Below are positions 11,173 to 23,585 of a DNA stretch of 64,000 bases, piece by piece. The stretch's first letter is position 1. Each line of letters opens with the position of its first letter. A model generated the notes under the pieces. That model searched no databases. It saw nothing but the letters and a program-made list of their open reading frames with translations, and was not told the DNA's origin. The position numbers and the translations under genes are program-made. The stretch covers positions 71,081,695 to 71,145,694 of the forward strand of contig OX638135.1 in assembly GCA_951804985.1 (NCBI GenBank), read 5' to 3'. The DNA comes from Dryomyza anilis (Eukaryota; Arthropoda; Insecta; Diptera; Dryomyzidae).

Positions 11173-11322
11173 CCTGATTTGACCATGTCATTTTGTGCCA
11201 TATTTGTTTTTACATTTTGATCACGACATGTTGGCATTTTTTTAAATCTTTGCCATGTCAAACATAAACAAATTTCGGTAATTTTCGAATATGAAACTGA
11301 CACAAAATGAGATAGTGAAAAC
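11173..11322. mobile_element. Small MITE, TCATTTTGTGxCA ends
   Basis: Inverted ends of about 27 bp (CTGATTTGACCATGTCATTT on the left, complement of TTTTCACTATCTCATTTTGT on the right) enclose 150 bp. A related copy lies at about 37736-37857. It is nested in the left end of the hAT transposon and has no coding capacity. Confidence 0.6.
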
Positions 11323-11980
11323 TAAACATAACCATTTATTTCAGAAAAAATTGCATGAAGAGAAATTTAATTTCAATACAATTTTTGTTCTCCCAAAAAC
11401 ATTCTATATTAGTATAAAAGGGCTGAATACTATTTTTAATAAACGACTACGAACATCTTAATTACTATAATTTGTATTTTTTTTTTACCTGAACTGGGAT
11501 TTTCCCATATTTGTTGGAAAATGGGACTATTTTTGGGAATGTTTGGTGTCGTCTACGATTCAGGGTAAGTGGGAGTATGTCGTATGCATTATACCCTTAT
11601 GTATGGCAAAATGTATGTATAAATATGCTTCATCGACTACATAACATTACATATGTTCTGTTTTAAAGAATAAAAGATGACAGCAAAATACTATTATAAG
11701 TTCAAAAATAAAAGAATGTAGAATTAAATATAAATAAGAAGAGTCTTATGATCAAATATCTAATCAGAACCTCTGCAAATGTCTTATAAGAAATTTGGTG
11801 TTCACTTTTCCTTGTATTATAGTATAATATTAATATCATATCTTATAAGAATTGTTATCATTTCTTATCATCATTTATAGAATTAAAGGTAAATATAACG
11901 CTTTTGTGCTTTTTTTGCACATCGCGGCATATTTATTGTGAAAATTCCGATTTTTATAAGAATTCTTACTTTGGATTGTA

Positions 11981-12744
11981 CCCAGCAAGACATGCCTTAC
12001 CGAAACTCCAACACAAAGACAATATTATATTTTCTCACTCATACATAAATAATTTGAAATACATCCCTGCAGGATCAATGATAGATATATGACCCGTAAT
12101 TTTACTAGTAATGAAAACTTATATTTTTTGCGCGTTGGTTTGCCACCATTTTTTATTTGTAGGTTATTCATTACGTTTGCCACAGCAGCAAACTTAAATT
12201 ATAAACAAATTATAAAAAGAAAGTATATTAAAAAGAGTATTTTTATAGATTTTTATTTATCTATTTATATTATAGATATCATCAAAATGGAAGGGTCGTC
12301 TGCATTAAACAAATGCATGGAAGGAAGCAAAACAACGGCAAACAAAAGTCGTTTTAATAGAAAATCTGCAAAGCAAGCATTACATTCAACTCAATAAAAA
12401 TGAAAACTAAAGAATTTTGGTTTTATTTGGTTTAGTTTGGTTAGTTTACTAATTATTTAACCGTCCCTAACCTCAAAATAAAATCAGTTTATTTTACGTA
12501 AATTATTTCGTAAATTTACCTGTAATTTAATCGTCACTTATTACCAAAAGAACAGTGACAGACATATATTCAATTGTATCTCATTGTAGATGAGTGAGAA
12601 AGAGATAAAAATTCACACGCACACAAAAGTTTCGGTAAATTATATCCCGACGCTCTTAAAAATGTTATAGAAACTTTTACTGAAACTTTCAGTTTTGCTA
12701 CTAGTAATATTACTGCTAACATGACCGGCAGTGTTCTTGCTGGG
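11981..12744. mobile_element. TA-target MITE, CCCAGCAAGA ends (copy 1)
   Basis: The ends CCCAGCAAGA...TCTTGCTGGG are flanked by TA on both sides (11979-11980, 12745-12746). The same element, with a further insertion, is at 18135-19810. The interior contains CTGCAGGATCAATG, an AAAATGGAAGGGTCGTCTGC segment and no complete transposase. The TA target and short ends suggest the Tc1/mariner group, but this is an inference. Confidence 0.85.
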
Positions 12745-12897
12745 TAGTGCACGTTTTTAAGAAGGTGGCAGCATGTTTTGACCAATGTGGCAACAATGGT
12801 AAGTGAACTGCAACTCTGTTTTAAAAATAATTTGATAACGGGCGCGCTATTTTTCATGCGAAGAAAACTAAAAACTGAAAAAATAGTTATTAGTGAA

Positions 12898-15308
12898 ATG
12901 GATAAAAAAATAACATCCTTTTTTAAAAGAAATGTGCCGGACGAGGTTGTGGATAGTTCCTCCGAATCCGATTCGGTGGAACTACCTGAAATGCGAAGAC
13001 ATTTTGGAGTATGAAGCATTGCTCCGGAGAAAGGACGATTTTAAGAAGAAGTCAACCATTGCACTTCTCCAACAAACTGCCACAGGATCAGCTGTGTGGA
13101 ATTACTTCGGGCAACTGATGTATGGAAAAAAGATGTTGCTGAAAAATCAGTATATTTGCAAGATCTGCTTTGACGAAACACCAGTTTTGCTGAAAGGGTA
13201 AGTACAAATGTATTTAGTTGAACAGTGTTTTTAATAATTAATATACATAAAACCCGTATAATATGAATTACATGATAATTTACTTTACTTTTTAATATAA
13301 TTTGGTCATTCATAAAATGTGTAATTCAAAATTTAGATTTTCAAAGTCAACTTCGACGACTAACATGATGCATCATTTGCGCAAAAACCACAGCATTGAC
13401 ATAAATTCAAAGTCTCATGACCAAACCCAAAAAAAAACAAGGGCTGTACTCTCCGGCACGGATTCAATGTTAAACAAAGATGCACAATTTGGAAAAATAC
13501 GGCTTTTGGTGCAAATGTGTTGCAGGGATTTAAGACCCTTTAACACCGTTGAGTTACCAGGTTTCCAAACCTATATACAAAATATAAGGCCTGACTTGAA
13601 AATGCCCAATGCGACCACTCTGTCACGATCCGCACTACACGACGTGTACAAATTATACGAAGACAACGTATAAAATGTTTTGAGCAAAAGTCCGGACAAT
13701 TTGTCAATTGTTCTTGATATGTGGACTGATGGATTTAAAAGGCTAAGTTACGTTAACATAAAAGTACATTATAGCCAAAATTTTAATATTGTTTGCGTAT
13801 CGCTAAAAACTGAACATTTTCCGCGGCCGCATAACATGCACACCATTGCCAAGAAACTTAGGGATACGTTGGAATATTTCGAAATACAAAATAAAATTTT
13901 TTATGTAGTTAGTGATGGAGGGAGCAATATAGTTGCGGCGATGAAAATTAGTAAAATGAAACGCTTTGGCTTCTGCGCTCATAGCATTCATCGCTTCATC
14001 ACTCACGACATATTAAAAAACAAAGATTTTGAAGTTTTTCAAAATACCACAACAAAATTGAAAAAAATATATAAAATTTTGACCTACAATACAGAAACCA
14101 TATCAGCGCTCCAACAAAATTTTGAAGATGAAGAAATGTTCATTTTCCTGACCGAAACTGCAGAAGTAATCGAATTTTTGGATGCTGATGATAATTTCGA
14201 AATGAGCATTAATGAAGATGTCGATTTTAAAATACAAAAGTTAGGAACTTTAAAAAACGCGAATGAAACCAGATGGAACACTTTGTGCTATATGTACAGG
14301 AGTTTCTCAAAAAATAAAAGAATAATAAACATAGCGTTATCGGAGGCGGACAAGAACGAGTATGTGCTCAACACGCAAGAATAGAATCTCGTAGATGAGT
14401 TTCTAAAATTTTTAGAAGTGTTTGAGATTGCTACAAAATACCTTCAGGGTAGGAATTTCCCTACGTTAAATATGCCTATTCTATTTTGGGAAAAAATAAT
14501 GGAAAATTTTAAAACCAATGATGAGATGGCATGCTTTGAGGAAACAATCAATTTATATTCGTATTCGTGTGAACAATTTCCAAAACGTTTCAAGATAACG
14601 AAGGCGCATTCTGTGGCATCTCTTATGGATCCTGTGCAAAAAAAATTGGCCAAGGTTGAACAAATGGTTAAACAAAATCCCACACAACAACACAATAGAC
14701 TTTAATGCAGACCTCATTGAAAACTATGATAATGCCATATCAAGACATCGTCTAGTTTACATGGAAATTAAAAAACTAGGTAATGAAGACATTCCAACAA
14801 CTTCGAACATTCTAAGAACTGACGACATTCCAACAACTTCGAAATCTGCTGCGGAAAATAATAAAAAAAGATTCATTTTAATAAGAAAACTTTCATTTTT
14901 TTTTTTTTTTTAGAAATTAGATAATGCTATACGCAATGACATAATATCATTCGTTGCAAGTACGTCGGAAATATCGCAAATAGATGATTTGGAAAGAGAA
15001 GTCTCGAAATATTTTGATTCGACCGATACAGAAGAAGCATTTAGTTGGTGGAAAAAAAACCAACAGGTAAATTGAACAAATTTAAAATTTTACATAAATA
15101 AAGTATTTTTTTTTTTTAGAATTTCCCCAGAGTTGCAAAAGTGGCAAATGTAATGCTGGGTATACCGGCCACTTCTTCTGAAGAGGCATTTTCAAGCGCT
15201 GGTTCGCTGGTGACTGCAAGGAGGTCAAACTTAAACCCCTTAACAATAAAGAATGTTCTTTTTATCCACGATAATTATGATATCGTACAAGAGTTATTAA
15301 AAAATTAA
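12898..15308 (+). pseudogene. hAT transposase with BED zinc finger, inactivated
   Basis: This encoded the transposase that cuts and rejoins the surrounding hAT element. The chosen ATG starts MDKKITSFFKRNVPD. An N-terminal BED finger follows (W..YF, CxxC in YICKICFDE, then HHLRKNH), split by an intron at about 13198-13336. Next come the RNase-H-like core (LDMWTDGFKRLSYV; VSDGGSNIV; CAHSIHR; NANETRWNTLCY) and the C-terminal dimerisation region (GIPATSSEEAFSSAG through to FIHDN). A second intron lies at about 15066-15119, and a T-run acceptor precedes the exon starting near 14914. The gene is broken by in-frame stops at 13671 and 14382 and by apparent frameshifts near 13014 and 14670. Length and domain order fit a full-length family member. 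Confidence 0.88.
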
Positions 15309-17696
15309 TATACATTTACTTTGTTTCATTTTTGGTTAATTTTTTATTTCATTAGCCGAATTTCTTGTATTAGTCGATAGAAAATCGACCAAGTCGAACA
15401 TTTGTCGGCTTTTAGCCGACTATGAGCCGCCGCCGGCTATTTTTTGATGTTAAGCCGCCGCAGCCAATTATTGCTCGGCGCAGGTCTCTACTGCAGGGAT
15501 TAAATAAAATTAAAAACCTGCGCCCAGTTAGCAACGACTCTCAGCAACGGAAATGGTTGGACTTGGAACACAGGGTGTTTTTCGTATTATTTAATTTGGG
15601 GAAAATGCGATTTTTGGGGCTTGTTTGGGGTGTTCTTGGTATCAACATTAGATGACACAGCGCCAAGCAATGCGTTAAAAATAAAACTAACACCCAAATG
15701 GGGATATTTTGGAAGATATAAGCATGAATCCTCTAGAGAATTCCGGAGCCGATTTGGAACACTTAGAAACATTCTGCGCATATGACACCTAGTCCTAAAA
15801 TTTTCTAAAAATATAACCTTTTCAAAAATATATGTCCCATGCCAGCAGAATGTTTCTGAATGGGTGAAATCGGCCCTAACCTAAAAATTCGACCACCTGT
15901 ACTGAACCATCTCAGATCGTTTTAACACCTGCCGGAGGTATTTTTAGCATTAATTTGCAAAGAGAATAATGTAATAAAATGTTGAAAACCAAAATCAAAT
16001 CTCCAAACCACTAGATACTCCTAGAAATACTTTTAATCCTCCACTGGAGGATTAATGGAATTCCAGGAGTAGCAAATGAGCTGGAGATTTGATTTTGGTT
16101 TTCAAAAAATTGAAAAAATATCCTCTATATAATGCATTAGGTGTTATAGTAGCAGAATGTTTGTATCTTTTCAAAAAGGTATTTTTACCACTTTTTGGCC
16201 ATTTTTCTTGGATTTTGGAGCACTTAGAAATAAATGCCGAAACTGACAGTTCCATCATTAGGTATATATGTATTTTTCCAATTTTTTGAGACCACTGTCA
16301 TGTCAGCAGAATGTTCCTAAGTGCTCCAAACTCACTCCGAAATCCTGCAACGATATTACAACAACCATATGGAAAATGTAAACAAATGATGTTGTTGTAA
16401 AAATCATTGCTAACTGGACACTAAAGGGTGGTCATTTTCGTTTGTTTAAAAACAGTTTTAAGGACACTGGATTCAACTACATCCATGATAAAGGTGTCAA
16501 AAAATTTCTAAAAATAATATCTTTCGAATGGAATGACTGTCATTTCGTCCACATCTTCCAATTGGCCATAATTTTACAATTATTCTTAAAAATCCGTTGC
16601 TAGCCATTTACAATCATTCTGCTGGCATGACACCTATTTTATTCGATAGATATTATTTTTACAAACATTTTGATACCAATATCAACTTCCTAGCTGATTT
16701 CCTTCTACTCCAAATCCTGGAATTCCTCCAAATTGGCCAAAAATCCGTTCCAGAACACTTGGACATTTTTCACAGTGATGACACTACGAGAGCTGTATAG
16801 AGGGGAATTTTAGATTTTTTTTTACATTAAAATCAACCCTGTACGGCTACTCTTGCAAATCCTTGAATCCTCCACTGGAGGATTTCCAGAATTCCAGGAG
16901 TAGCAAATAAGCTAGAGACTTGATTTTGGTGTCAAAAAATTTGTAAGAATATCCTCTATGGAATGCATTAGATTTCATAATAGCAGAATGTTTATATAGT
17001 TCCAAAAACGATTTTTACTTCTCTTGGATAATGGAGTAGTAACATTGTTTTTTTTTTACTCAAATTCATTCTAAAAATTAATTTGCAATTTCAATATTAC
17101 TTTTTATAGTTAATTAAATTTACTCTTAAAATGAATTCACATATTAAATATTTCTAAAATAGTTGTAATACCATTAATTTGCATATATTATGGTGTTTTC
17201 CAAAAATTTATATTGGTATCACTTTTTCATGGTATTGAAAGAGCGCGAATCTGTGCTACAAGGAGCGAAAATATGGTTGTTTCGTGTTAATGACTACTTT
17301 TTTATGTTCACACGATAAGTCCACATTTCCCTCGCTTTTTCACACATTCGTGCCCTTTCTTTCTATGCATCCATTTACTCTGTGTGGAAAAAAACGAAAA
17401 GGAAAGACGACATAATATAGTGTTGTTTCATTTACTCGCATTGTTGCCATATAAGAAGAAGCGACAGGCAGTGATGTACCATTTTTGTACCTGCAGTGAT
17501 GTACCGTAAAGTATAATTTTTTAATGCTTTTTATATTTCAATATGCAAATAGTGCTTTTTCGAAATAATACTCGGAGTATATATAATATTTTTATTATAT
17601 TTGTATTATAATATTTTGATATTGGGGTACATTTATCACATTTATATAAAGATAATAAATCAAAATATTAATCATAATTTATCATAAATTACATTA

Positions 17697-17839
<143 letters not shown>

Positions 17840-18134
17840 CCAAACATCAATATACCACAAAATACTACAAACTAATAGAAAATAAAATAAATTAAACATT
17901 ATTATTAAACAATTAACGTTCATATTTTTTGAATTGACTTAGGAATATTTATTGAAAATTTAATATGAAAAAAATATATATCAAAAAAGATAAAAATATT
18001 CGAAATTTAAATTAAAATATAGATTAGGATCAGTGTAAATATGCATTCTAAATAGCAAATATAGATTTTTTAAAAAATATATGGTATTTTTGTTTTTACA
18101 TGTGGTAATTTTGTTTGTCCCAAAATTCGACATA

Positions 18135-19810
18135 CCCAGCAAGACATGACTTACCGAAACTCCAACACAAAGACAATATTATATTTTCTCACCCATACAT
18201 AAATAATTTGAAATACATCCCTGCAGGATCAATGACAGTAATGAAAACTTATATTTTTTGCGCGTTGGTTTGCCACCATTTTTTATTTGTACACACAGAA
18301 AAAAAAGTGTGTAAATATAACTAAAATGTTAATCAATCCAATTAATTTTTAATTGAAACTCAGCCGATGTAACTTTTAGTAGCATTGAATCCCATATTCG
18401 TAATAATGAGAATATGTTAATTGGAGAAACATTAATTAATTTTTTTGTCATATTGATTATATTTTTTATTGGGTATTTTTAAATCATTAATTAATTAATT
18501 AGTAACATCAATTAAAAATTTCATTCGATAGAAATTGGATCATTTAAATATTTTGTTAAATTAAATAAAATATTTGTCGAATATATAACATAAAATAAAT
18601 ATTAAATAAGTATTTATACTGTTTGATATGCTTTGTAAATGTTTTACCGAAGTCAGTTTTCACAACTTCTGCAGGTGGGCCAATTAATTGAGTCAAACAT
18701 AAAATTTGATATTCGCTTTTTAATGATTCAATATGCAACAAAATGAGCATCATAAGCTGTTTGTTCAAATTCTTGACCTCAAAAATAAATTGAGCCCTTT
18801 AATGCTTTAATAACATAACATACACTAAATAATGTAATATTCTGTTTTAAAACCGCAACGTAGAAGAAAATAATGTTAGAAGAAACTGAACGACGCCGCC
18901 GACGCACGAGACGCACAAACAAAAAACAAAATGAAAGCCAGAAGAAAAAAACAGTGTTGCAATTTAAGAAAATGAATAAATCAAAAGTAACAAATAAAAG
19001 TAGTTAATACTATTAAAGATTTAGTTGTATTGAAATTATATTAAATTAATTCCTATTAATATTTTAATTAAAAATATGTGTAAATACAATTAATTAATTA
19101 GTAAATACATTCATATTTTTAATTGGAATACGATTTTGTTTGCTATTAATATCAATTGTTATATATACGTACAATATTTTTTTCTGTGTAGGTTATTCAT
19201 TTCGTTTGGCACAGCAGCCGCTACAGCAGGAGTAGAAAATAGATTTTACTTAAATTATAAACAATTGATAAAAAGAAATTATATTAAAAAGAGTATTTTT
19301 ATAGATTGCTTATTTATCTATTTATTTTACAGATATCATCAAAATGGAAGGGTCGTCTGCATTAAAAAAATGCATGGAAGGAAGCAAAACAACGGCAAAC
19401 AAAAGTCGTTTTAATAGAAAATCTGCAAAGCAAGCATTACATTCAACGCAATAAAAATGAAAACTATAGAATTTTGGATTTTTTGATTTTATTTGGTTTA
19501 ATTTGGTTATTTTACTAATTATTTAGCCATCCCTAACCTCAAAATTAAATCAGTTTATTTTACGTAAATTATTTGGTAAATTTACCTGTAATTTAATCGT
19601 CACTTATTACCAAAAGAACAGTGACAGGCATATATTCAATTGTATCTCATTGTAGATGAGTGAGAAAGAAATAAAAAATCACACGCACACAAAAGTTTCG
19701 GTAAGTTTTATCCCGACGGTCTTAACAATGTTATAGAAACTTTTACTGAATCTTTCAGTTTTGCTACTAGTAATATTACTGCTAACATGACCGGCAGTGT
19801 TCTTGCTGGG
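18135..19810. mobile_element. TA-target MITE, CCCAGCAAGA ends (copy 2, with nested insertion)
   Basis: It has the same ends as the copy at 11981-12744 and is flanked by TA (18133-18134, 19811-19812). The inverted arm near 34200 shows the empty site, CGACATATAGTAG when read in the same orientation, which directly confirms a 2-bp TA duplication. Without the nested 18292-19188 insertion it is about 777 bp long. Confidence 0.92.
18292..19188. mobile_element. Nested TA-target MITE, CACA(CA)GAAAAAA ends
   Basis: The ends CACACAGAAAAAAA and TTTTTTTCTGTG are flanked by TA. The uninterrupted sibling at 11981-12744 reads TTATTTGTAGGTTATTC across this point, proving an insertion with TA duplication. 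The interior is AT-rich and non-coding, with unrelated small open frames. A similar end (CACACAGAAAAA) occurs on the fold-back element at 40516-42390. Confidence 0.88.
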
Positions 19811-20007
19811 TATAGTAGTTTTCCATGTGGTAATTACTACATCCCACAAATTATAAATTATCAAAAACATATTTTCCTACAAAACTATCGACAATGCTAA
19901 AAATCACTACCGCGTAGTCCGTAGTAGAGGAATAGAAATATGAAAACCGAAAGGTAGTATATCTAGTCCGAACGTAGTAGAACGTAAACCCTGGTGTTAT
20001 ATACAAA

Positions 20008-20034
20008 ATGTCTGCTGTTTGCTGCACACCAGGT
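20008..20034 (+). other. Possible tiny first exon in left arm
   Basis: The sequence encodes MSAVCCTP and is followed by a GT donor (CCAG/GTACAT). A T-rich tract and acceptor (TTTTTACAG) lie at about 20101-20109, next to the exon-like block. The start resembles the Cys-Cys beginning of THAP-type proteins, but no further THAP residues are visible, so no function is assigned. The R4 arm has the mirror copy near 33979-34005. Confidence 0.25.
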
Positions 20035-20109
20035 ACATTTTTATTACAAAGTTTTATATTTTATATCTATTTAATTGTATATTTAAACATTTGTTTTTAT
20101 TTTTTACAG

Positions 20110-20267
20110 ATTACTCAGTTGGGCAACATGATGCAGTGGTGGGTAAAAGTGTCTAAGGATTATGGCATTAGCGAAGCTCGTTCGAAGTGGCTCGGGCCAA
20201 AATCCATTAGAGGCCAGTTGTGAAAGTGGCAGAATACGCAAACTACAAGCGTTTTACACAAATTCAG
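20110..20267 (+). pseudogene. Unidentified exon-like block, left-arm copy
   Basis: Bounded by an acceptor (TTACAG) and a donor (CAG/GTAACA), it reads ITQLGNMMQWWVKVSKDYGI then SEA before frames diverge. The left copy lacks 2 bases present in the four inverted copies (GCTCG versus GCTCGAG), so the continuations differ. One frame gives AKSIRGQL, another ESSRIRKLQAFYTNSG. It lies just upstream of the exportin-5 fragment. I do not recognise the family. It may be a neighbouring exon captured with exportin-5 or part of an element gene. Confidence 0.5.
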
Positions 20268-20329
20268 GTAACAAAATACATTTTTTTTTGTTTTAAATCG
20301 GCGACTATATTAACAGATTTTATTAACAG

Positions 20330-20655
20330 AAAATCACAATATCATGGAACATTTCGAGCCGTGGAGCAGGCGGTAGAGTTCATTATGCATCCGCAGACCG
20401 TGCATCAAGTCGGCATGGAGGTATAAATGGCCTGTGAACGCCTCAAGGTGGAGTCACCGCTCTTTGTACAGGTCGGCAATGAAGCTGGTGTTGGGCCCGT
20501 TGCAGACACCACGCTATCAGATCTCAAAGACGCCTTGTCGCGCATAATCGTCGAGATGATCAAACGCGGTTGGCCTCAGCAATGGACCACGCTGCTGTCT
20601 GTCTCAAACTGAGCTGGTGCTGTTGATCTTCCTGAGTCCTGTAGGCGGTAGAGCT
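20330..20655 (+). pseudogene. Captured exportin-5 gene fragment, left-arm copy
   Basis: The translation resembles the N-terminal region of exportin-5, the karyopherin that exports double-stranded small RNAs and tRNA from the nucleus in a Ran-GTP-dependent way (Ranbp21 in flies). Visible matches are AVEQAVEFIMHPQT, ACERLKVESPLFVQVG, LKDALSRIIVEMIKRGWPQQ and, after a frame change, QTELVLLIFL. Compared with the animal family, about 50 residues are missing between VQVG and LKDALSR and a linker is missing before TELV. In-frame stops occur at 20424 and 20610. An intron-like gap with a TTAACAG acceptor precedes it. It is far too short (about 90 of roughly 1200 residues) to function as an exportin. 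Identification is from memory of the family, not a search. Confidence 0.75.
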
Positions 20656-21075
20656 TAAATTACTTTTTTTTAAGGACATGAAATTTGAAGTTTAAGAATA
20701 ATGACCATTGGGCATATGTTCATGTTAAGAAGACTTAAATTTTTTCAAAAAATTGTTTTATTAAATTCAAAACGAAATGTTAACGGAGTTTTTAGCATAA
20801 AGAAATATTTCAATATGAACCACGAAACAAAAGTGATCTTTACAATTTTTTAAACTATCTGAAAAAGTGGTGTATCTAAAACTAGTGGTCGGAAAAATAT
20901 AAAAAAAGTTCTATGCAGATCTCGATGCGCGTGAGTTGCAAATCCTGTGCGATTTAGTGTGAAATGACTCAAATACGATATGAAATTTGTATTTCAACAT
21001 TTTAATATTTCGGCATTTTAGTTTTCGACATTTTTTGTTTCTATAAAAAAAAAATGTTTGTGTATTTATAGTTTC
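20656..21075. other. Inner part of the left arm, TTTCGACATTTT-rich
   Basis: Non-coding AT-rich sequence next to the loop. It includes GTCCTT...TTAAGAATAATGACCATTG and then GGTCGGAAAAATATAAA, all mirrored from 21258 to 21676. A short diverged relative of the segment 20680-20890 is present near 48850-49015. Confidence 0.6.
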
Positions 21076-21257
21076 AAAGATTTTTCGACATTTTCTAGCA
21101 TTTAAATATTTTTCGGCATTTTTTGATTCTGCCAAATATTGTTTCGGCGTTCTAAAGCTTTTAAAATTTCGACATTTTTAGGTTTCGACATTTTTATTTT
21201 CTACATTTTTGTCTTCGGTGTTTTTATTTTCGATATTTCAAATTTCGACGATATGTT
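21076..21257. repeat. Loop of the giant inverted repeat, TTTCGACATTTT satellite
   Basis: About 180 bp of short degenerate repeats (TTTCGACATTTTTAG, TTTCGGCATTTT) sit between the two arms, where ATGTTTGTGTATTTATAG pairs with its complement at about 21260-21290. Similar loops precede units R2 to R4. Confidence 0.8.
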
Positions 21258-21676
21258 GAAACTATAAATACACAAACATTTTTTTTTATAGAATCAAAAA
21301 ATGTCGAAAACTAAAATGCCGAAATATTAAAATGTTGAAATACAAATTTCATATCGTATTTGAGTCATTTCACACTAAATCGCACAGGATTTGCAACTCA
21401 CGCGCATCGAGATCTGCATATAACTTTTTTTATATTTTTCCGACCACTAGTTTTAGATACACCACTTTTTCAGATAGTTTAAAAAATTGTAAAGATCACT
21501 TTTGTTTCGTGGTTCATATTGAAATATTTCTTTATGCTAAAAACTCCGTTAACATTTCGTTTTGAAATTAATAAAACAATTTTTTGAAAAAATTTAAGTC
21601 TTCTTAACATGAACATATGACCAATGGTCATTATTCTTAAACTTCAAATTTCATGTCCTTAAAAAAAAGTAATTTA

Positions 21677-22002
21677 AGCTCTACCGCCTACAGGACTCAG
21701 GAAGATCAACAGCACCAGCTCAGTTTGAGACAGACAGCAGCGTGGTCCATTGCTGAGGCCAACCGCGTTTGATCATCTCGACGATTATGCGCGACAAGGC
21801 GTCTTTGAGATCTGATAGCGTGGTGTCTGCAACGGGCCCAACACCAGCTTCATTGCCGACCTGTACAAAGAGCGGTGACTCCACCTTGAGGCGTTCACAG
21901 GCCATTTATACCTCCATGCCGACTTGATGCACGGTCTGCGGATGCATAATGAACTCTACCGCCTGCTCCACGGCTCGAAATGTTCCATGATATTGTGATT
22001 TT
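21677..22002 (-). pseudogene. Captured exportin-5 fragment, R1 copy
   Basis: Inverted copy of the fragment at 20330-20655, with the same stops and internal deletion. Near identity of the two arms implies recent inverted duplication or conversion. Confidence 0.75.
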
Positions 22003-22067
22003 CTGTTAATAAAATCTGTTAATATAGTCGCCGATTTAAAACAAAAAAAAAAAATGTATTTTGTTAC

Positions 22068-22227
22068 CTGAATTTGTGTAAAACGCTTGTAGTTTGCGTA
22101 TTCTGCTACTTTCACAACTGGCCTCTAATGGATTTTGGCCCGAGCCACTTCGAACTCGAGCTTCGCTAATGCCATAATCCTTAGACACTTTTACCCACCA
22201 CTGCATCATGTTGCCCAACTGAGTAAT
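22068..22227 (-). pseudogene. Unidentified exon-like block, R1 copy
   Basis: Inverted copy of 20110-20267 with 2 additional bases. The longest frame starts GNMMQWWVKVSKDYGISEAR and continues to KLQAFYTNSG before reading into the intron-like T/A tract. Confidence 0.5.
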
Positions 22228-23585
22228 CTGTAAAAAAATAAAAACAAATGTTTAAATATACAATTATGTAAAAAAAATTCTAAAATTCCCCTCTATACAG
22301 CTCTCGTAGTGTCATCACTGTGAAAAATGTCCAAGTGTTCTGGAACGGATTTTTGTCCAATTTGGAGGAATTCCAGGATTTGGAGTAGAAGGAAATCAGC
22401 TAGGAAGTTGATATTGGTATCAAAATGTTTGTAAAAATAATATCTATCGAATGGCATAGGTGTCATTCCAGCATGATTGTAAATGGCTAGCAACGGATTT
22501 TTAAGAATAATTGTAAAATTATGACCAATTGGAAGATGTGGACGAAATGACAGTCATTCCATTCGAAAGGTATTATTTTTAGAAATTTTTTGACACCTTT
22601 ATCATGGATGTAGTTGAATCCAGTGTCCTTAAAACTGTTTTTAAACAAACGAAAATGACCACCCTGTAGTGTCCAGTTAGCAATGATTTTACAACAACAT
22701 CATTTGTTTACATTTTTCATATGGTTGTTGTAATATCGTTGCAGGATTTGGAGTGAGTTTGGAGCACTTAGGAACATTCTGCTGACATGACAATGGTCTC
22801 AAAAAATTGGAAAAATACATATATACCTAATGATGGAACTGTCAGTTTCGGCATTTATTTCTAAGTGCTCCAAAATCCAAGAAAAATGGCCAAAAAGTGG
22901 TAAAAATACCTTTTTGAAAAGATACAAACATTCTGCTACTATAACACCTAATACATTATAAAAAGGATATTTTTAAAATTTTTTTGACACCAAAATCAAG
23001 TCTCCAGCTCATTTGCTACTCCTGGAATTCCATTAATCCTCCAGTGGAGGATTAAAAGTATTTCTAGGAGTATCTAGTGGTTTGGAGATTTGATTTTGGT
23101 TTTAAACATTTTATTACATTATTCTCTTTGCAAATTAATGCTAAAAATATCTCCGGCAGGTGTTAAAACGATCTGAGATGGTTCAGTACAGGTGGTCGAA
23201 TTTTTAGGTTAGGGCCGATTTCACCCATTCAGAAACATTCTGCTGACATGGGACATATATTTTTGGAAAGGTTATATTTTTATAAAATTTTAGGACTAGG
23301 TGTCATATGCGCAGAATGTTTCTAAGTGTTCCAAATCGGCTCCGGAATTCTCTAGAGGATTCATGCTTATATCTTCCAAAATATCCCCATTTGGGTGTTA
23401 ATTTTATTTTTAACGCATTGCTTGGCGCTGTGTCATCTAATGTTGATACCAAGAACACCCCAAACAAGCCCCAAAACCACAAAAATCGCATTTTCCCCAA
23501 ACTAAATAATACGAAAAAAAAAACACCCTGTGTTCCAAGTCCAACCATTTCCGTTGCTGAGAGTCGTTGCTAACTGGACGCAGGT

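Larger units (their letters stand above)
11012..15490. mobile_element. hAT transposon, full length but decayed
   Basis: The ends are inverted repeats (C/T)AGAGACCTGCGCCGA, matching the hAT end pattern. They are flanked by near-identical 8-bp target copies, CTGCAGTG (11004-11011) and CTGCAGGG (15491-15498). GC-rich subterminal repeats of the form AGCCGCCGCCGACTA occur at both ends (11040-11125 and 15405-15475), in contrast to the AT-rich interior. The element carries a broken transposase on the plus strand and two younger MITEs in its left part. Confidence 0.9.
21258..23585 (-). mobile_element. Right arm of the giant fold-back element (shortened)
   Basis: Reverse complement of the left arm from the loop to the outer end GCTAACTGGACGCAGGT at 23585, minus the 1.7-kb deletion and the nested MITEs. 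Arm identity is high over the retained segments, including the TCCTCCAGTGGAGGATT palindrome and the TCTAAGTGTTCCAAATCGG segment. Confidence 0.8.

Noticed and set aside
20008..20034. THAP-domain gene start (MSAVCC...)
   Set aside because: Only the first residues fit; the downstream Cys, His and Pro residues of a THAP domain are absent.
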